In this document: piece by piece, positions 15,753 through 24,898 of the stretch
How the letters are laid out: each line of letters starts with the position of its first letter
How positions within the stretch are numbered: the stretch's first letter is position 1
The notes under the pieces: generated by a model
Told to the model about the DNA's origin: nothing
Databases searched by the model: none
Seen by the model: only the letters and a program-made list of their open reading frames with translations
Source: Methylobacterium sp. Leaf117
Lineage (GTDB): Bacteria; Pseudomonadota; Alphaproteobacteria; Rhizobiales; Beijerinckiaceae
Reading direction: 5' to 3'
Length of the DNA: 64,000 nt
NCBI RefSeq assembly: GCF_001422985.1
Contig: NZ_LMNL01000006.1
Location: 1-64,000, forward strand
Translations under genes and position numbers: made by a program

Positions 15753-17507
15753 TCAGGCGGCGCGCTTCTTGAGCAGGCCGACGAGCAGACCGGTGACAAG
15801 GGTTCCGACCACCAGGGCGATCAGCGCACCCGGGACGTTGGTCACCGCGTTGGGAATCGGCAGGACGAAGAGGCCGCCATGCGGCACCTTCAGCTCGACC
15901 CCGAGGCTCATCGCGATGGCACCGGCGAGCGCCGATCCCACCACCATGGAGGGAATCACCCGAAGGGGGTCCGCCGCGGCGAATGGGATCGCGCCCTCGG
16001 TGATGAAGGCCGCTCCGAGCACAGCCGCCGCGCCGCCGGCTTCGCGCTCGGCCTTGGTGAAGCGGCCGGGGAACAGCCGGGTGGCGAGCGCGATTCCGAG
16101 CGGGGGCGTCATGCCGCCGATCATCACGGCGGCCATGGGCGCGGTGATGCCCGATGCGATCAGGGCGGCGGCCGAGGCATAGGCGGCCTTGTTGACCGGG
16201 CCGCCCATATCCACCGCCATCATCCCGCCGAGCACCAGGCCGAGCACCAGGGCGCTCGCCCCCTGCATGCTTCTCAGCCAGTCGGTGAGGGCCGCCAGGA
16301 TCGCCGCCACCGGTACGCCGACGACGTAGATCATCAGCAGGCCGGTGACGGTGGTGGCCAGCAGCGGCAGGATCAGGACGGGCTTCAGGCCCTCCAGGTT
16401 CCTGTGCAGGCGGATGTGCCGGTTGAGGAAGGCGGTGGTGGTCCCGGCGATGAAGCCCGCCGCGATGCCGCCGAGGAAGCCGGCCTGCAGGTTGGCGGCG
16501 AGCATGCCGCCGATCATGCCCGGCGCGATGCCGGGCCGGTCCGCGATGGAGAACGCGATGTAGCCGGCCAGCACCGGCACGATCAGCGCGAAGGCCGCCT
16601 TGGCGCCGATATCGCCCAGGGCGAAGCCGAGGCTGCCGGCGTGGTCGGGTTTCATCGCGTCGATGCCGCCGAAGGCGAAGGCCAGGGCGATCAGCAGGCC
16701 GCCCGCCACCACGAAGGGCAGCATGAACGAGACACCGGTCATCAGGTGCTTGTAGGCCCCGGCCTTCTTCTCCTCCGGTTCCGGCCGGGCCGACCCGCCG
16801 GCCTCGGTAGCGATTCCGGCAGCGGTTCCGGCATCGGGCTGGCGCTGCGCCTCGGCGAGCGCCGTCGCGAGCAGTCCCTTGCCGTCGCGGATCGCCGCCT
16901 TGGTGTTGGTGACGTAGAGCCTCTTGCCGGCGAACCGACTCCGGTCGACACCGGTATCGGCGGCGATCAGAACGATATCGGCCGCGGCGATCTCGGCAGC
17001 CGTGAGGGCGTCGCGAGCGCCGACCGACCCTTGCGTCTCGACCCGAACGTCGTGGCCGAGCGCCTGAGCCGCCGCCTGGATGCCCTCTGCGGCCATGAAG
17101 GTATGGGCGATGCCGGTGGGGCAGGAGGTGATGGCGACGATCCGCCGGCGCCCCTTCGGCGCCACGTCCTTCGGCGCCACGTCCTTCGGCGGACCCGCCT
17201 CGCCCGACCCGGCGAGGAAGCGGTCGAGCACCGCATGGGCGTCGGTGAGCACGTCCTCGATGCGAATCCGGGCGCGGCGCATGGCGCCGAAGCGGCCTTC
17301 GTCGAGGTCGCCGTCGCCCACCAGCAGGACGGCGTCGGCGCCCGCGATCGCGTCGGCGCTCAGGGCGTTGCCGGAGACGCCCTTGCCGCGCAACTCGAGG
17401 TCGAGGGGCTGGTTGCGCCGGCCGGCCGCCTTGCGCAGGGCCTCTCCGGCCAGCACCGCGTGCAGGCCGAGATCCCCACCTCCCACCACTGCGAGCACCT
17501 GCGTCAT
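15753..17507 (-). CDS. fruA: PTS fructose transporter subunit EIIB'BC (FruA)
   Basis: This inner-membrane permease phosphorylates fructose during uptake to fructose-1-phosphate. The 584-aa product has an N-terminal degenerate EIIB' domain (about 1-100), a linker with a duplicated PKDVA, and an active EIIB domain with the phosphocysteine in TSCPTGIAHT (near residue 124). A second linker leads to the membrane EIIC domain (about 245-584), containing GGPVNK and the C-terminal helices. The start at 17507 has a GGAGG-like site upstream and begins MTQVLAVVGGGDLG; a longer open frame upstream overlaps fruK and is not used. It follows fruK by 68 bases and precedes the porin. Confidence 0.93.
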   Translation of the reverse strand: MTQVLAVVGGGDLGLHAVLAGEALRKAAGRRNQPLDLELRGKGVSGNALSADAIAGADAVLLVGDGDLDEGRFGAMRRARIRIEDVLTDAHAVLDRFLAGSGEAGPPKDVAPKDVAPKGRRRIVAITSCPTGIAHTFMAAEGIQAAAQALGHDVRVETQGSVGARDALTAAEIAAADIVLIAADTGVDRSRFAGKRLYVTNTKAAIRDGKGLLATALAEAQRQPDAGTAAGIATEAGGSARPEPEEKKAGAYKHLMTGVSFMLPFVVAGGLLIALAFAFGGIDAMKPDHAGSLGFALGDIGAKAAFALIVPVLAGYIAFSIADRPGIAPGMIGGMLAANLQAGFLGGIAAGFIAGTTTAFLNRHIRLHRNLEGLKPVLILPLLATTVTGLLMIYVVGVPVAAILAALTDWLRSMQGASALVLGLVLGGMMAVDMGGPVNKAAYASAAALIASGITAPMAAVMIGGMTPPLGIALATRLFPGRFTKAEREAGGAAAVLGAAFITEGAIPFAAADPLRVIPSMVVGSALAGAIAMSLGVELKVPHGGLFVLPIPNAVTNVPGALIALVVGTLVTGLLVGLLKKRAA

Positions 17508-17575
17508 GGCTTCCTCCCGTTGCGTCGCGCGCCGCTGTGCGGATGCGTCGGTGTCATGATCCGGAGTCCGAGGTT

Positions 17576-18535
17576 TCAGACCGGGACGTCGAGCGATTCG
17601 ACCCGCACCGTCCTGGCGATCGCCAGGACGGTCTCGCGGGCGGGCAGGTTGGCGCCGGCCAGGCCGAGCTTGCCGGCCGCGAAGGCCATGGCGAGGCGCG
17701 CGGTCGCGACCCGGTCGAGGCCCGCATGGAGGCCGGCGACGAGGCCGGCCACGAGGGCGTCGCCCGCCCCCACCGTGCTGGTCACCCGGGTCGGCGGGGG
17801 ATGGGCGTGGACCATGCTGTCGGCCGCCGCGAACAGCGCGCCCTCGGCCCCCAACGAGACCACCACCAGGGGGATGCCGCGCGCCACCAGATCGCGGGCC
17901 GCCCCGACCACATCGGCCAGGGTCGGTAGCGGCCGCCCGACCCAATCCTCGAGTTCGTGCCGGTTGGGCTTGACCGCGAAAGGCAGGGCTTCGGCCGGGG
18001 CCGCCAGGGCCGCCGCCAGGGCGGAGCCGGACGCGTCGAGGACCAGGCGGGCGCCGCGCGGCCGCAGCTCGGCGGCGATCTCCGCGTAGATCCCGGGCAC
18101 GACGCCGCCCGGCAGGCTGCCGGCCAGCACCACCAGGGCATCGGATGTCACATCCCGGCGCAGCAGCGCCCGGACGAGGTCGAGGGTGGCGGAATCGACG
18201 GCGAGCCCCGGCAGGTTGAGGTCCGTGGTGTCGCCGGTCTCCGCGTCGAACAGCTTCAGGTTGGTCCGGGTCTCGCCCGGGATGCGCACGAAGCGATCCT
18301 CGATGCCCTTGGCCGCCAGCAGGGCCTGGAACGGCGCGGCGTTGTCCTGGCCGAGGATGCCGGCGGCGGCCACCGGCACGCCCCAATCGGCGAGGCAGGC
18401 GGCGACGTTGACGCCCTTTCCGCCCGCATCCGAGCGCGTGCCGCGCGCCCGATGGACGTGCCCGGGCCGCAGGGCGTCGAGGGTCACGGACCTGTCGAGG
18501 GCCGGGTTCAGGGTGAGGGTGACGACGCGGCTCAT
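17576..18535 (-). CDS. fruK: 1-phosphofructokinase (FruK)
   Basis: The 319-aa PfkB-family cytoplasmic kinase converts fructose-1-phosphate to fructose-1,6-bisphosphate with ATP. It begins VVTLTLNPALDRS, carries the substrate motif GGKGVNVA (near residue 38), LAGSLPGGV, VKPNRHEL, and the C-terminal catalytic PfkB signature TVGAGDALVAG with its base Asp. The length is typical. The ATG at 18535 overlaps the stop of the upstream fruB by four bases, so translation is coupled. It is the middle gene of fruB-fruK-fruA. Confidence 0.94.
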   Translation of the reverse strand: MSRVVTLTLNPALDRSVTLDALRPGHVHRARGTRSDAGGKGVNVAACLADWGVPVAAAGILGQDNAAPFQALLAAKGIEDRFVRIPGETRTNLKLFDAETGDTTDLNLPGLAVDSATLDLVRALLRRDVTSDALVVLAGSLPGGVVPGIYAEIAAELRPRGARLVLDASGSALAAALAAPAEALPFAVKPNRHELEDWVGRPLPTLADVVGAARDLVARGIPLVVVSLGAEGALFAAADSMVHAHPPPTRVTSTVGAGDALVAGLVAGLHAGLDRVATARLAMAFAAGKLGLAGANLPARETVLAIARTVRVESLDVPV

Positions 18536-21084
18536 GCGGGCTCTCCCTCGTCGGGCGCAGCCAGGGCTCGGACCGCGGCCGCGTCCTCCTGGGCGCAGGC
18601 CCGGGCGGCCAGCGCCCGCAGGGCGCCGATCTCGCTCACCCGCAGCCGGGCCTTCACGGCGGCCACGTCGCGCGGGGTCATCGACAGCTCGTGGACGCCG
18701 AGGCCGGCGAGCAGGCCGGCGCCGAACGGATCGCCGGCGATGCCCCCGCAGACGCCGACCCACCGCCCGTGCCGGGCCGCGCCCGCGCAGGTCATGTGGA
18801 TCAGGCGCAGCACCGCAGGATGCAGGGAATCGGCCTCCGGCGCGAGCTCGGTGTTCTGGCGGTCGATGGCCAGGGCGTACTGCGTCAGGTCGTTGGTGCC
18901 GATCGAGAAGAAGTCGCAGTGCCGGGCCAGGGCGTCGGCCTGGATCGCGGCGGCCGGCACCTCGATCATGATCCCGAGCGGCAAGGCCGGCGCCTCGAGT
19001 TCGGCCCGGATGCGCGCGCAGTGGGCGCGGAGCGCGAGCACCTCCGGCACCGAGGTGATCATCGGGAACATGATGGAGAGCGGGGCCTCCCTGCCGGTGG
19101 GCGCACCGGCCGGAATGCCGTCTCGTGCCGCCCGGTACAGGGCGCGCAGCTGCGGCTCCATCAGGTCGGGCCGGCGCAGGAGCAGCCGGGCGCCGCGCAC
19201 GCCGAGAAACGGGTTCTCCTCCCGCGGCAGGTGCAGGTGAGCCACCTGCTTGTCGCCGCCGATGTCGAGGGTGCGCACGATCAGCGGCCGGCCGGCGAGG
19301 GCGTCCAGCATCGCCCGATAGGTGGCGTACTGGTCGTCCTCGGTCGGCGTGTCGCCGCGCTCCAAAAACAGGAACTCGGTGCGCATCAGGCCCACGCCCT
19401 CCGCGCCCTGGTCGAGGGCGAGGGGCACCTGTTCGGGATTGTTGACGTTGGCCCCGATGGCGACCGTGTGCCCGTCGCGGGTGCGCGCGGGCAGGGACCG
19501 CTCGCGGGCCTCCGCCTCGGCCCTGGCGCGCTGGCGCGCACCCCAGGCCCGGGCCGAGGCGAGGTCGGCCGCGCTCGGGTCGAGGTAGAGCCGGCCGGTG
19601 CCGCCGTCGAGGATCGCGGGCGTGTGGTTCTTCAGGGCGAGCAGGGTGGGGCCGCCCGCCACCATGGCGGGAATCCCCAGGGTGCGGGCCAGGATCGCGG
19701 TGTGCGAGGTCGGGCCGCCCTGGGCGGTGGCGAGGCCGATGACCCGGGACGGGTCGAGCCCGGCGGTGTCGGACGGGGCGAGATCGGGGGCGATGAGGAT
19801 GCAGGGCGCGTCCGGCAGGTCGTGGCGGCTCCTGAGCGACGGATCGATCTGCGCCAGCACCCGCCGGCCGACGTCGCGCAGGTCCGCCGCGCGGGCGGCG
19901 AGCACGGGATTGCCCAGGGCCGAGAGCCGGCCGGCCATCCGCTCCACCGCCTGGTTCCAGGCGAATGCGACCCCGTGGCCCTCCACCATCAGCTGGCAGG
20001 CCAGGGTGATCAGGTCCGTGTCGGCGATGAGCTCGCCTTGCGCCCGGAAAATGCCGGCATCCGCCTTGCCGAGGCGGCGCTCGGTGTCGTCGGCCAGGGC
20101 CCGGAGCTGACCCTCGGTGGCGGCGAGGGCCGCGTGCAGGCGGTCGCCGCCGGAGGTCAGGGGCTCGGGCACGTCCGGGACGGTGACCTCCGCCTGGCTC
20201 AGCACATGGATAGGCGCGATGGTGAGACCGGGGCTCGCGCCGATGCCCGCCAGCACGCGCGGCGCGTCGGCGGGATTCCAGCCGGCCACCGGGCCGGCCG
20301 CACGAGCGGCGGCTTCCGCAGCGGCCCGCGCGGCGGCCTTTTCCCCGGCGCTCAGGCCCGTCACCGCCGCGCAGATCCGGGCGAGGGCACCGGCCTCGTC
20401 GTCCCCCTCCGACGAGATCGTCACCGCGTCGCCGCAGCGCAGGCCGAGCTGGAGCAGGGCGATCAGGTTCTTGGCGTCGGCGACTTCGGCGCCGTGGCGC
20501 ACCTGGATCCGGGCGGAGCAGGCGCGGGCCGTCTCGACCCAATGGGCGGCCGGGCGGGCATGGAGCCCGGTGGGATAATCGACGGTCCAGTCGAAGCGCT
20601 GCCTGAGGTCGCCCGCCGGGCCGGCCGCACCGGGCGCAGGCGCATCTTCGGTGAGGGCCGCGACGATCTCCTCCTTGCGGGTGGTGGTGCGCAGGGCGGC
20701 GAGGCGCGCCTCGTCCTGGATCAGCCGGGTCAGGCGACGCAGGATGGTGATGTGGGTGTCCGACTGGGCCGCGATGGCGACCACGAGGTGGGCGACCTGG
20801 CCGTCGTGCCACGCGATGCCGCCCGGAACCTGCAGGACCGCCAGCCCGCTGTCGCGGACGTGGTGACGGTCGTCGACCATGCCGTGCGGGATGACCACGC
20901 CGTGGCCCAGATAGGTGTTCGCCACGCCCTCGCGCCGCAGCATGCTGGCTTCGTAGGGCGCCTCGATGCAGCCGGATGCGATGAGGAGCTGGGCCGCAGC
21001 CCGGATCGCCGCTTCCTTGGTGGCCGGCGCGGCACCCAGCTGAATCAGCAGGCGCGGAGAAAGGGTCGGCGTCGGCGCGAGCAT
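18532..21084 (-). CDS. fruB: multidomain PTS phosphoryl carrier EIIA-HPr-EI (FruB/FPr)
   Basis: This 850-aa protein carries the phosphate chain from PEP to FruA in one polypeptide. Residues about 1-145 are the fructose EIIA domain, with the active His in GVVIPHGM. Residues about 165-250 are HPr, with the active His in GLHARPAAH. Residues about 275-850 are enzyme I, with the phosphohistidine in GGPTSHTAI, the PEP/Mg site MRTEFLF and NDLTQYALA, and CGGIAGD. All catalytic residues are present. I chose ATG 21084, which follows GGAGG and starts the EIIA domain; an upstream ATG would run through the promoter and operator. It is the first gene of the operon and divergent from the lacI-type regulator. 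Confidence 0.93.
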   Translation of the reverse strand: MLAPTPTLSPRLLIQLGAAPATKEAAIRAAAQLLIASGCIEAPYEASMLRREGVANTYLGHGVVIPHGMVDDRHHVRDSGLAVLQVPGGIAWHDGQVAHLVVAIAAQSDTHITILRRLTRLIQDEARLAALRTTTRKEEIVAALTEDAPAPGAAGPAGDLRQRFDWTVDYPTGLHARPAAHWVETARACSARIQVRHGAEVADAKNLIALLQLGLRCGDAVTISSEGDDEAGALARICAAVTGLSAGEKAAARAAAEAAARAAGPVAGWNPADAPRVLAGIGASPGLTIAPIHVLSQAEVTVPDVPEPLTSGGDRLHAALAATEGQLRALADDTERRLGKADAGIFRAQGELIADTDLITLACQLMVEGHGVAFAWNQAVERMAGRLSALGNPVLAARAADLRDVGRRVLAQIDPSLRSRHDLPDAPCILIAPDLAPSDTAGLDPSRVIGLATAQGGPTSHTAILARTLGIPAMVAGGPTLLALKNHTPAILDGGTGRLYLDPSAADLASARAWGARQRARAEAEARERSLPARTRDGHTVAIGANVNNPEQVPLALDQGAEGVGLMRTEFLFLERGDTPTEDDQYATYRAMLDALAGRPLIVRTLDIGGDKQVAHLHLPREENPFLGVRGARLLLRRPDLMEPQLRALYRAARDGIPAGAPTGREAPLSIMFPMITSVPEVLALRAHCARIRAELEAPALPLGIMIEVPAAAIQADALARHCDFFSIGTNDLTQYALAIDRQNTELAPEADSLHPAVLRLIHMTCAGAARHGRWVGVCGGIAGDPFGAGLLAGLGVHELSMTPRDVAAVKARLRVSEIGALRALAARACAQEDAAAVRALAAPDEGEPA

Positions 21085-21130
21085 GGCGTGCTCCTCCCGT
21101 GAACATCGTTGCCGGTGCAGTTGTTGGCTG

Positions 21131-21159
21131 TATGAAAACGTTTTCACAAATCGTGTCAA
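21131..21159 (-). promoter_or_regulatory. promoter of fruB-fruK-fruA
   Basis: On the minus strand a perfect -35 box TTGACA (21154-21159) is followed by a 17-base spacer and a weak -10 TTCATA (21131-21136), about 50 bases before the fruB start. The repressor palindrome lies across the spacer and -10, a classical blocking position. Confidence 0.65.
21133..21146. promoter_or_regulatory. operator for the LacI-type fructose repressor (site 1)
   Basis: TGAAAACGTTTTCA is a perfect 14-base palindrome with the central CG typical of LacI-family sites, and it resembles FruR/Cra operators. It overlaps the fruB promoter spacer and -10 box. Confidence 0.75.
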
Positions 21160-21233
21160 CGGAATTCGGCGCAATAATGCAAATCGGACCCTTGTCGATC
21201 ACCGGTCCCGGTGCCAGAACGGCGCTATGACGC

Positions 21234-21247
21234 TGAAAACGTTCTCT
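21234..21247. promoter_or_regulatory. second operator, next to the regulator's own start
   Basis: TGAAAACGTTCTCT repeats the first ten bases of site 1 exactly and keeps an imperfect right half. It ends five bases before the proposed regulator start at 21253, which suggests autorepression and argues that the GTG at 21211 is not the start. Confidence 0.65.
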
Positions 21248-21252
21248 TCCCG

Positions 21253-22236
21253 ATGAGTGCCAGTATTCGTGACGTGGCGCGCGCGGCCGGTGTCTCGACG
21301 GCGACGGTCTCCCGGGCTCTGGGGCGGGGACCGGTCAGCGACGTCCTGCGCCAGCAAGTCGAAGCCGCGGTTCGAGCCACCGGATACCGCCCGAACCTCT
21401 CGGCCCGGCGCCTGCGCTCACAATCAACGCAGACCATCGGGTTGATCGTCGCCGACATCCGCAATCCCTTCTTCACGGCCGTGAGCCGCGCGGTCGAGGA
21501 TGCCGCCTACGCCGCCGGCATGCGGGTGATCCTGTGCAACACCGACGAGGACCCCGAGCGCGAGCGTCTGTACCTCCGCTTGATGGAGGAGGAGCGGGTC
21601 ACCGGCGTGATCTTCGCGCCCACCCGCGTCACCGCCGAGTCGCTCAAGGCCGACAGCCTGGACGTGCCGGTGGTGTTCATCGACCGGACCGGCCCCGCGG
21701 GCACCTATGACAGCGTGGTGCTCGACAACGCGGCCGCGACCGGCACCCTGGTCGATCATCTTCGAGCCCGGGGCTATCGCCGGATCGGCGGCCTGTTCGG
21801 CTCGACGAGCTCCACGGCGCAGGAGCGGCAGGCCGGCTACGAGGCGGCGATCCGGCGCCTCGGCGCCGAGCCCCTGGCGCGCGTCGCGCCGCCCACGGCG
21901 GAGGCGGCCGAAGCCACGCTGACCCGCTGGCTGACCGAGCCGGACCGCCCCGATGCGCTGATCCTGTCGAACGGCCTGATGCTGATGGGAGCAGTGCGGG
22001 CCGCGCGCGCGCTCGCCCTGGCGGTGCCGGACCGGCTCGGCCTCGCCGGCTTCGACAACGACCCTTGGACCGACCTCGTGGAGCCCGGACTCACGGTGAT
22101 CGAGCAGCCCGTCGCGCAGATCGGCGCCCAGGCGATGGCGCTGCTGTTCGACCGGCTGAAGGCGCCGGCGGAAGCGGTGCGCAAGGTCACCCTGAGCGGC
22201 CGCCTCGTCGTGCGGGGATCGTCGGGGCGCGTTTAG
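21253..22236 (+). CDS. LacI-family transcriptional repressor of the fructose PTS (FruR-like)
   Basis: The 327-aa protein has an N-terminal LacI helix-turn-helix and hinge (IRDVARAAGVSTATVSRAL, then SARRLRSQSTQTIGLIV) and a periplasmic-binding-protein-like effector domain (DIRNPFFTAV, DRTGP, GFDNDPWTD, VIEQPV). By analogy with FruR it would bind a fructose phosphate and release DNA. It is divergent from fruB, and two TGAAAACGTT sites lie between them. I chose ATG 21253 because the second operator occupies the sequence between it and the GTG at 21211. A shared effector with E. coli Cra is inference only. Confidence 0.88.
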   Translation: MSASIRDVARAAGVSTATVSRALGRGPVSDVLRQQVEAAVRATGYRPNLSARRLRSQSTQTIGLIVADIRNPFFTAVSRAVEDAAYAAGMRVILCNTDEDPERERLYLRLMEEERVTGVIFAPTRVTAESLKADSLDVPVVFIDRTGPAGTYDSVVLDNAAATGTLVDHLRARGYRRIGGLFGSTSSTAQERQAGYEAAIRRLGAEPLARVAPPTAEAAEATLTRWLTEPDRPDALILSNGLMLMGAVRAARALALAVPDRLGLAGFDNDPWTDLVEPGLTVIEQPVAQIGAQAMALLFDRLKAPAEAVRKVTLSGRLVVRGSSGRV

Positions 22237-22548
22237 ACCCGTTCCGGAGCGCGGGACCACGGAGGGGCGCCCGAGGAGGATCGGAGACATGACGGGTCGG
22301 GCGATCCGTATCCCGACGGCCGGATGGTCCGGCCCACCCGGAGCCAACGATCATGCGGGAAGATCACGCCATTTGCGTCGATTTCCGATATTCAAAATAC
22401 ACTTGAGGATCATAGCATGGTTCACCGAAGGATATTATTTTTATGTTAACCTTCTGTTTCGCCCATCGTCGAAGAATCCCGGCTACAGGGCATATTAAGA
22501 GTTTCCACCTTTAGTTCCAGGTCTACAGACGCTCAGCAAGGGACGTCG
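22237..22548. promoter_or_regulatory. AT-rich upstream region of the GGDEF-EAL gene
   Basis: No gene is visible in this 312-base gap. Bases about 22375-22510 are markedly AT-rich for this genome (for example ATATTATTTTTATGTTAAC near 22430-22448), which suits a promoter or a site for nucleoid-associated proteins. I could not define promoter boxes reliably. Confidence 0.4.
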
Positions 22549-24891
22549 GTGTCGTTCGAGATGTTGATTTCATTCCTGGTCGACACGGATCGGCGGGGCG
22601 GACCCCTGGATTCCAGTCTGCGCGATCGCGTTCGTCTCGAGCAGATCGATGTGGCCCTGCGCCTCGTGCCCTTCACGGTGCTGGTCAGCCTCAGCGTCGT
22701 GCAGGTCATCGTGTACCTTTACTGGAACTCGCCTGAGCGGACCTATCTGGCCCTGCTCGAAGCCTTCATCCTCCCGCTGGCCGTCGGCGCGCTGGAGCAG
22801 TGCTGGCGCTGGCGCTCGCGCGCCAAGCCGACCGAGGTGAATCTGCGCTTCGTCCGCCGGGTGACGCTCGCGGCGTTTCTCTACGGGTGCCTCCTGGCTT
22901 CGATCCCCGTCATGCTGTTCGGCAAGGCCGACGCGGATGGCCGCCTGCTGATCGCGGCGAGCTGCGCCGGCCTCATCGCCACCGGCATGAGCGCGGCGGT
23001 CCTGCCCCGCGCCGCCATCGCGTATTCCGGCCCGATCATCGTCGGTTCGTTCGTCGCCCTCGTGATGACGGGCGAGCAGTTCTACATCTATGTCGGCCTT
23101 CTCCTCACCTTCTATGCCGCGTTCGTCTGCCTGACGATCATCCACCTGAGCCGTCTCGTGACGATGCGGGTGATCGCGCAGGCCGATCTCGAACGGCAGC
23201 AGGAATTCACCCACCTGCTGCTCAACGAGTTCGAGGAAAGCGCCAGCGACTGGCTCTGGGAGACCAATTCCGACCTGCGCCTGCAATACGTGTCCCCGCG
23301 CCTGATCGAGGTCGCGGGCTCCTCCGAGCGCCAGCTCCAGGGCCTTCCGCTCGAACGGCTGCTCCTGCCCTCGCTTGCCGCGCCGTTCGGGCATCCGAGC
23401 GCGAGCCTGTGGAAGCATATCGAGGAGCGCCGCGCGTTCCGGAACATCCTGCTCCCCATCGACATCGCCGGCGAGGCGCGCACCTGGTCCTTGAGCGGCA
23501 AGCCGACCTTCAGCCGGAAGGGCGAGTTCGCGGGCTTCCGCGGCGTCGGCTCAGACGTCACCGAGAAGCGGCGCTCCGAGGAGCGGCTGTCGTACCTGGC
23601 TCTGCACGATTCCCTCACCGACCTCCCCAACCGCGTCCTGTTCCAGCAGCAGCTCGACAGCCTTCTCGCGGACCTCGGGGAGGCCGACCGGTTCGCCGTG
23701 CTGGCCCTCGATCTCGACGAGTTCAAGAGCGTGAACGATACCTTCGGCCACGCCACCGGAGACGCGCTGCTGCGCGCCATGGCCGAGCGGCTGCGCCGGG
23801 CCGCGCCCGACGTGCTCCTCGCGCGCCTGGCCGGAGACGAGTTCGCGATCCTGGCGACGGGGTCGCACCTGCGCGACGACTACGCCCTCGAGGCCCTGGC
23901 GAGCGGGATCGTCGAGGCCATCGCCCTGCCGTTCCACATCGAGGGCATCTGCGTCAGTGTGGGCATCAGCATCGGCATCGCGATCGCCCCGAAGGATGGG
24001 CGCCGCGAGATCATGCACCGCGCCGACCTGGCGCTCTACCGGATGAAGAACGAGGGCCGCAACGGCTACCGCTTCTACGAAGCCGAGATGGACGAGCGCA
24101 TCGAGGCCCGGCGCGCCCTGACGGCGGATCTGCGCGGCGCGCTCGATCGCGACGAGTTCGTCCTCTACTTCCAGCCCATCGTCAGTGCGGCGGACGGCCG
24201 GATCCACGGCTTCGAGGCGCTGCTGCGCTGGAAGCACCAGATCCGCGGCTTCGTCTCCCCGGCCGAGTTCATCCCCCTGGCGGAGGAGACCGGCATGATC
24301 ATCCCGATCGGGGAATGGATCATCCGGGAGGCCTGCCGGATCGCCGCGAACTGGCCGCGGGGCCTCCACATCGCCGTCAACCTGTCGCCGATCCAGTTCC
24401 GCCACTCCGACCTGACCCTGATCGTGCGCTCGGCCCTGCGGGATAGCGGCCTTCCGGCCGGCTGCCTCGAACTCGAGGTGACGGAATCGGTGTTCCTCGA
24501 GGCGACGCCGGCCGTCCACACCACCTTGATCAAGCTGCGCGAGATGAACGTCCGGCTCTCGCTGGATGATTTCGGGACGGGCTATTCGAGCCTGAGCTAC
24601 CTGCGCCGCATCGCCTTCGACAAGATCAAGATCGACCAGAGCTTCGTGCGCGACCTGCCGCACGAGAAGAGCGGCGCCGCGATCGTGCGGGCCATCGTCG
24701 ACCTGGCGATGAGCCTCGACATGACGATCACCGCCGAGGGCGTGGAGACCGAGGCGCAGCGCCTGTGCCTGGCCCAGCAGGGCTGCCACGAACTCCAGGG
24801 CTACCTGTTCAGCAAGCCCCTGCCCATGAAGGAGGCCGCGGCACTGGCGGCGCTGCGGGTGATCCGCCCGAGGCAGCCTCACGCGGCCTGA
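22549..24891 (+). CDS. membrane-anchored PAS-GGDEF-EAL protein (c-di-GMP turnover)
   Basis: The 780-aa inner-membrane protein has five or six N-terminal helices (about residues 38-200), a PAS domain (about 220-335), GGDEF (about 345-510) and EAL (about 520-770). The GGDEF signature reads AGDEF (near residue 427), a variant often still active, and no RxxD inhibitory site sits at the usual spacing. The EAL domain keeps EALLRW (near 555), NLSPIQF, TESVF, DDFGTGYSS, KIDQSFV and AEGVETE, so phosphodiesterase activity is likely. The GTG start at 22549 follows AGGGA; an ATG at 22561 is possible. It lies about 9 kb from the bcs operon, but a functional link is speculative. Confidence 0.9.
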   Translation: MSFEMLISFLVDTDRRGGPLDSSLRDRVRLEQIDVALRLVPFTVLVSLSVVQVIVYLYWNSPERTYLALLEAFILPLAVGALEQCWRWRSRAKPTEVNLRFVRRVTLAAFLYGCLLASIPVMLFGKADADGRLLIAASCAGLIATGMSAAVLPRAAIAYSGPIIVGSFVALVMTGEQFYIYVGLLLTFYAAFVCLTIIHLSRLVTMRVIAQADLERQQEFTHLLLNEFEESASDWLWETNSDLRLQYVSPRLIEVAGSSERQLQGLPLERLLLPSLAAPFGHPSASLWKHIEERRAFRNILLPIDIAGEARTWSLSGKPTFSRKGEFAGFRGVGSDVTEKRRSEERLSYLALHDSLTDLPNRVLFQQQLDSLLADLGEADRFAVLALDLDEFKSVNDTFGHATGDALLRAMAERLRRAAPDVLLARLAGDEFAILATGSHLRDDYALEALASGIVEAIALPFHIEGICVSVGISIGIAIAPKDGRREIMHRADLALYRMKNEGRNGYRFYEAEMDERIEARRALTADLRGALDRDEFVLYFQPIVSAADGRIHGFEALLRWKHQIRGFVSPAEFIPLAEETGMIIPIGEWIIREACRIAANWPRGLHIAVNLSPIQFRHSDLTLIVRSALRDSGLPAGCLELEVTESVFLEATPAVHTTLIKLREMNVRLSLDDFGTGYSSLSYLRRIAFDKIKIDQSFVRDLPHEKSGAAIVRAIVDLAMSLDMTITAEGVETEAQRLCLAQQGCHELQGYLFSKPLPMKEAAALAALRVIRPRQPHAA

Positions 24892-24898
24892 TCCCGGC

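Noticed and set aside
15678..18089. Long open plus-strand frame opposite fruA and fruK
   Set aside because: It is a shadow of two well-identified genes and contains runs of charged residues typical of antisense frames in high-GC DNA.
18691..21102. Long open plus-strand frame opposite fruB (about 803 codons)
   Set aside because: It is antisense to a gene with all PTS catalytic motifs, and its own product is low-complexity Gly/Arg/Glu with no recognisable fold.
22289..22498. 69-codon plus-strand frame in the AT-rich gap before the GGDEF-EAL gene
   Set aside because: No ribosome site or family features, and its composition changes abruptly midway; more likely promoter DNA.
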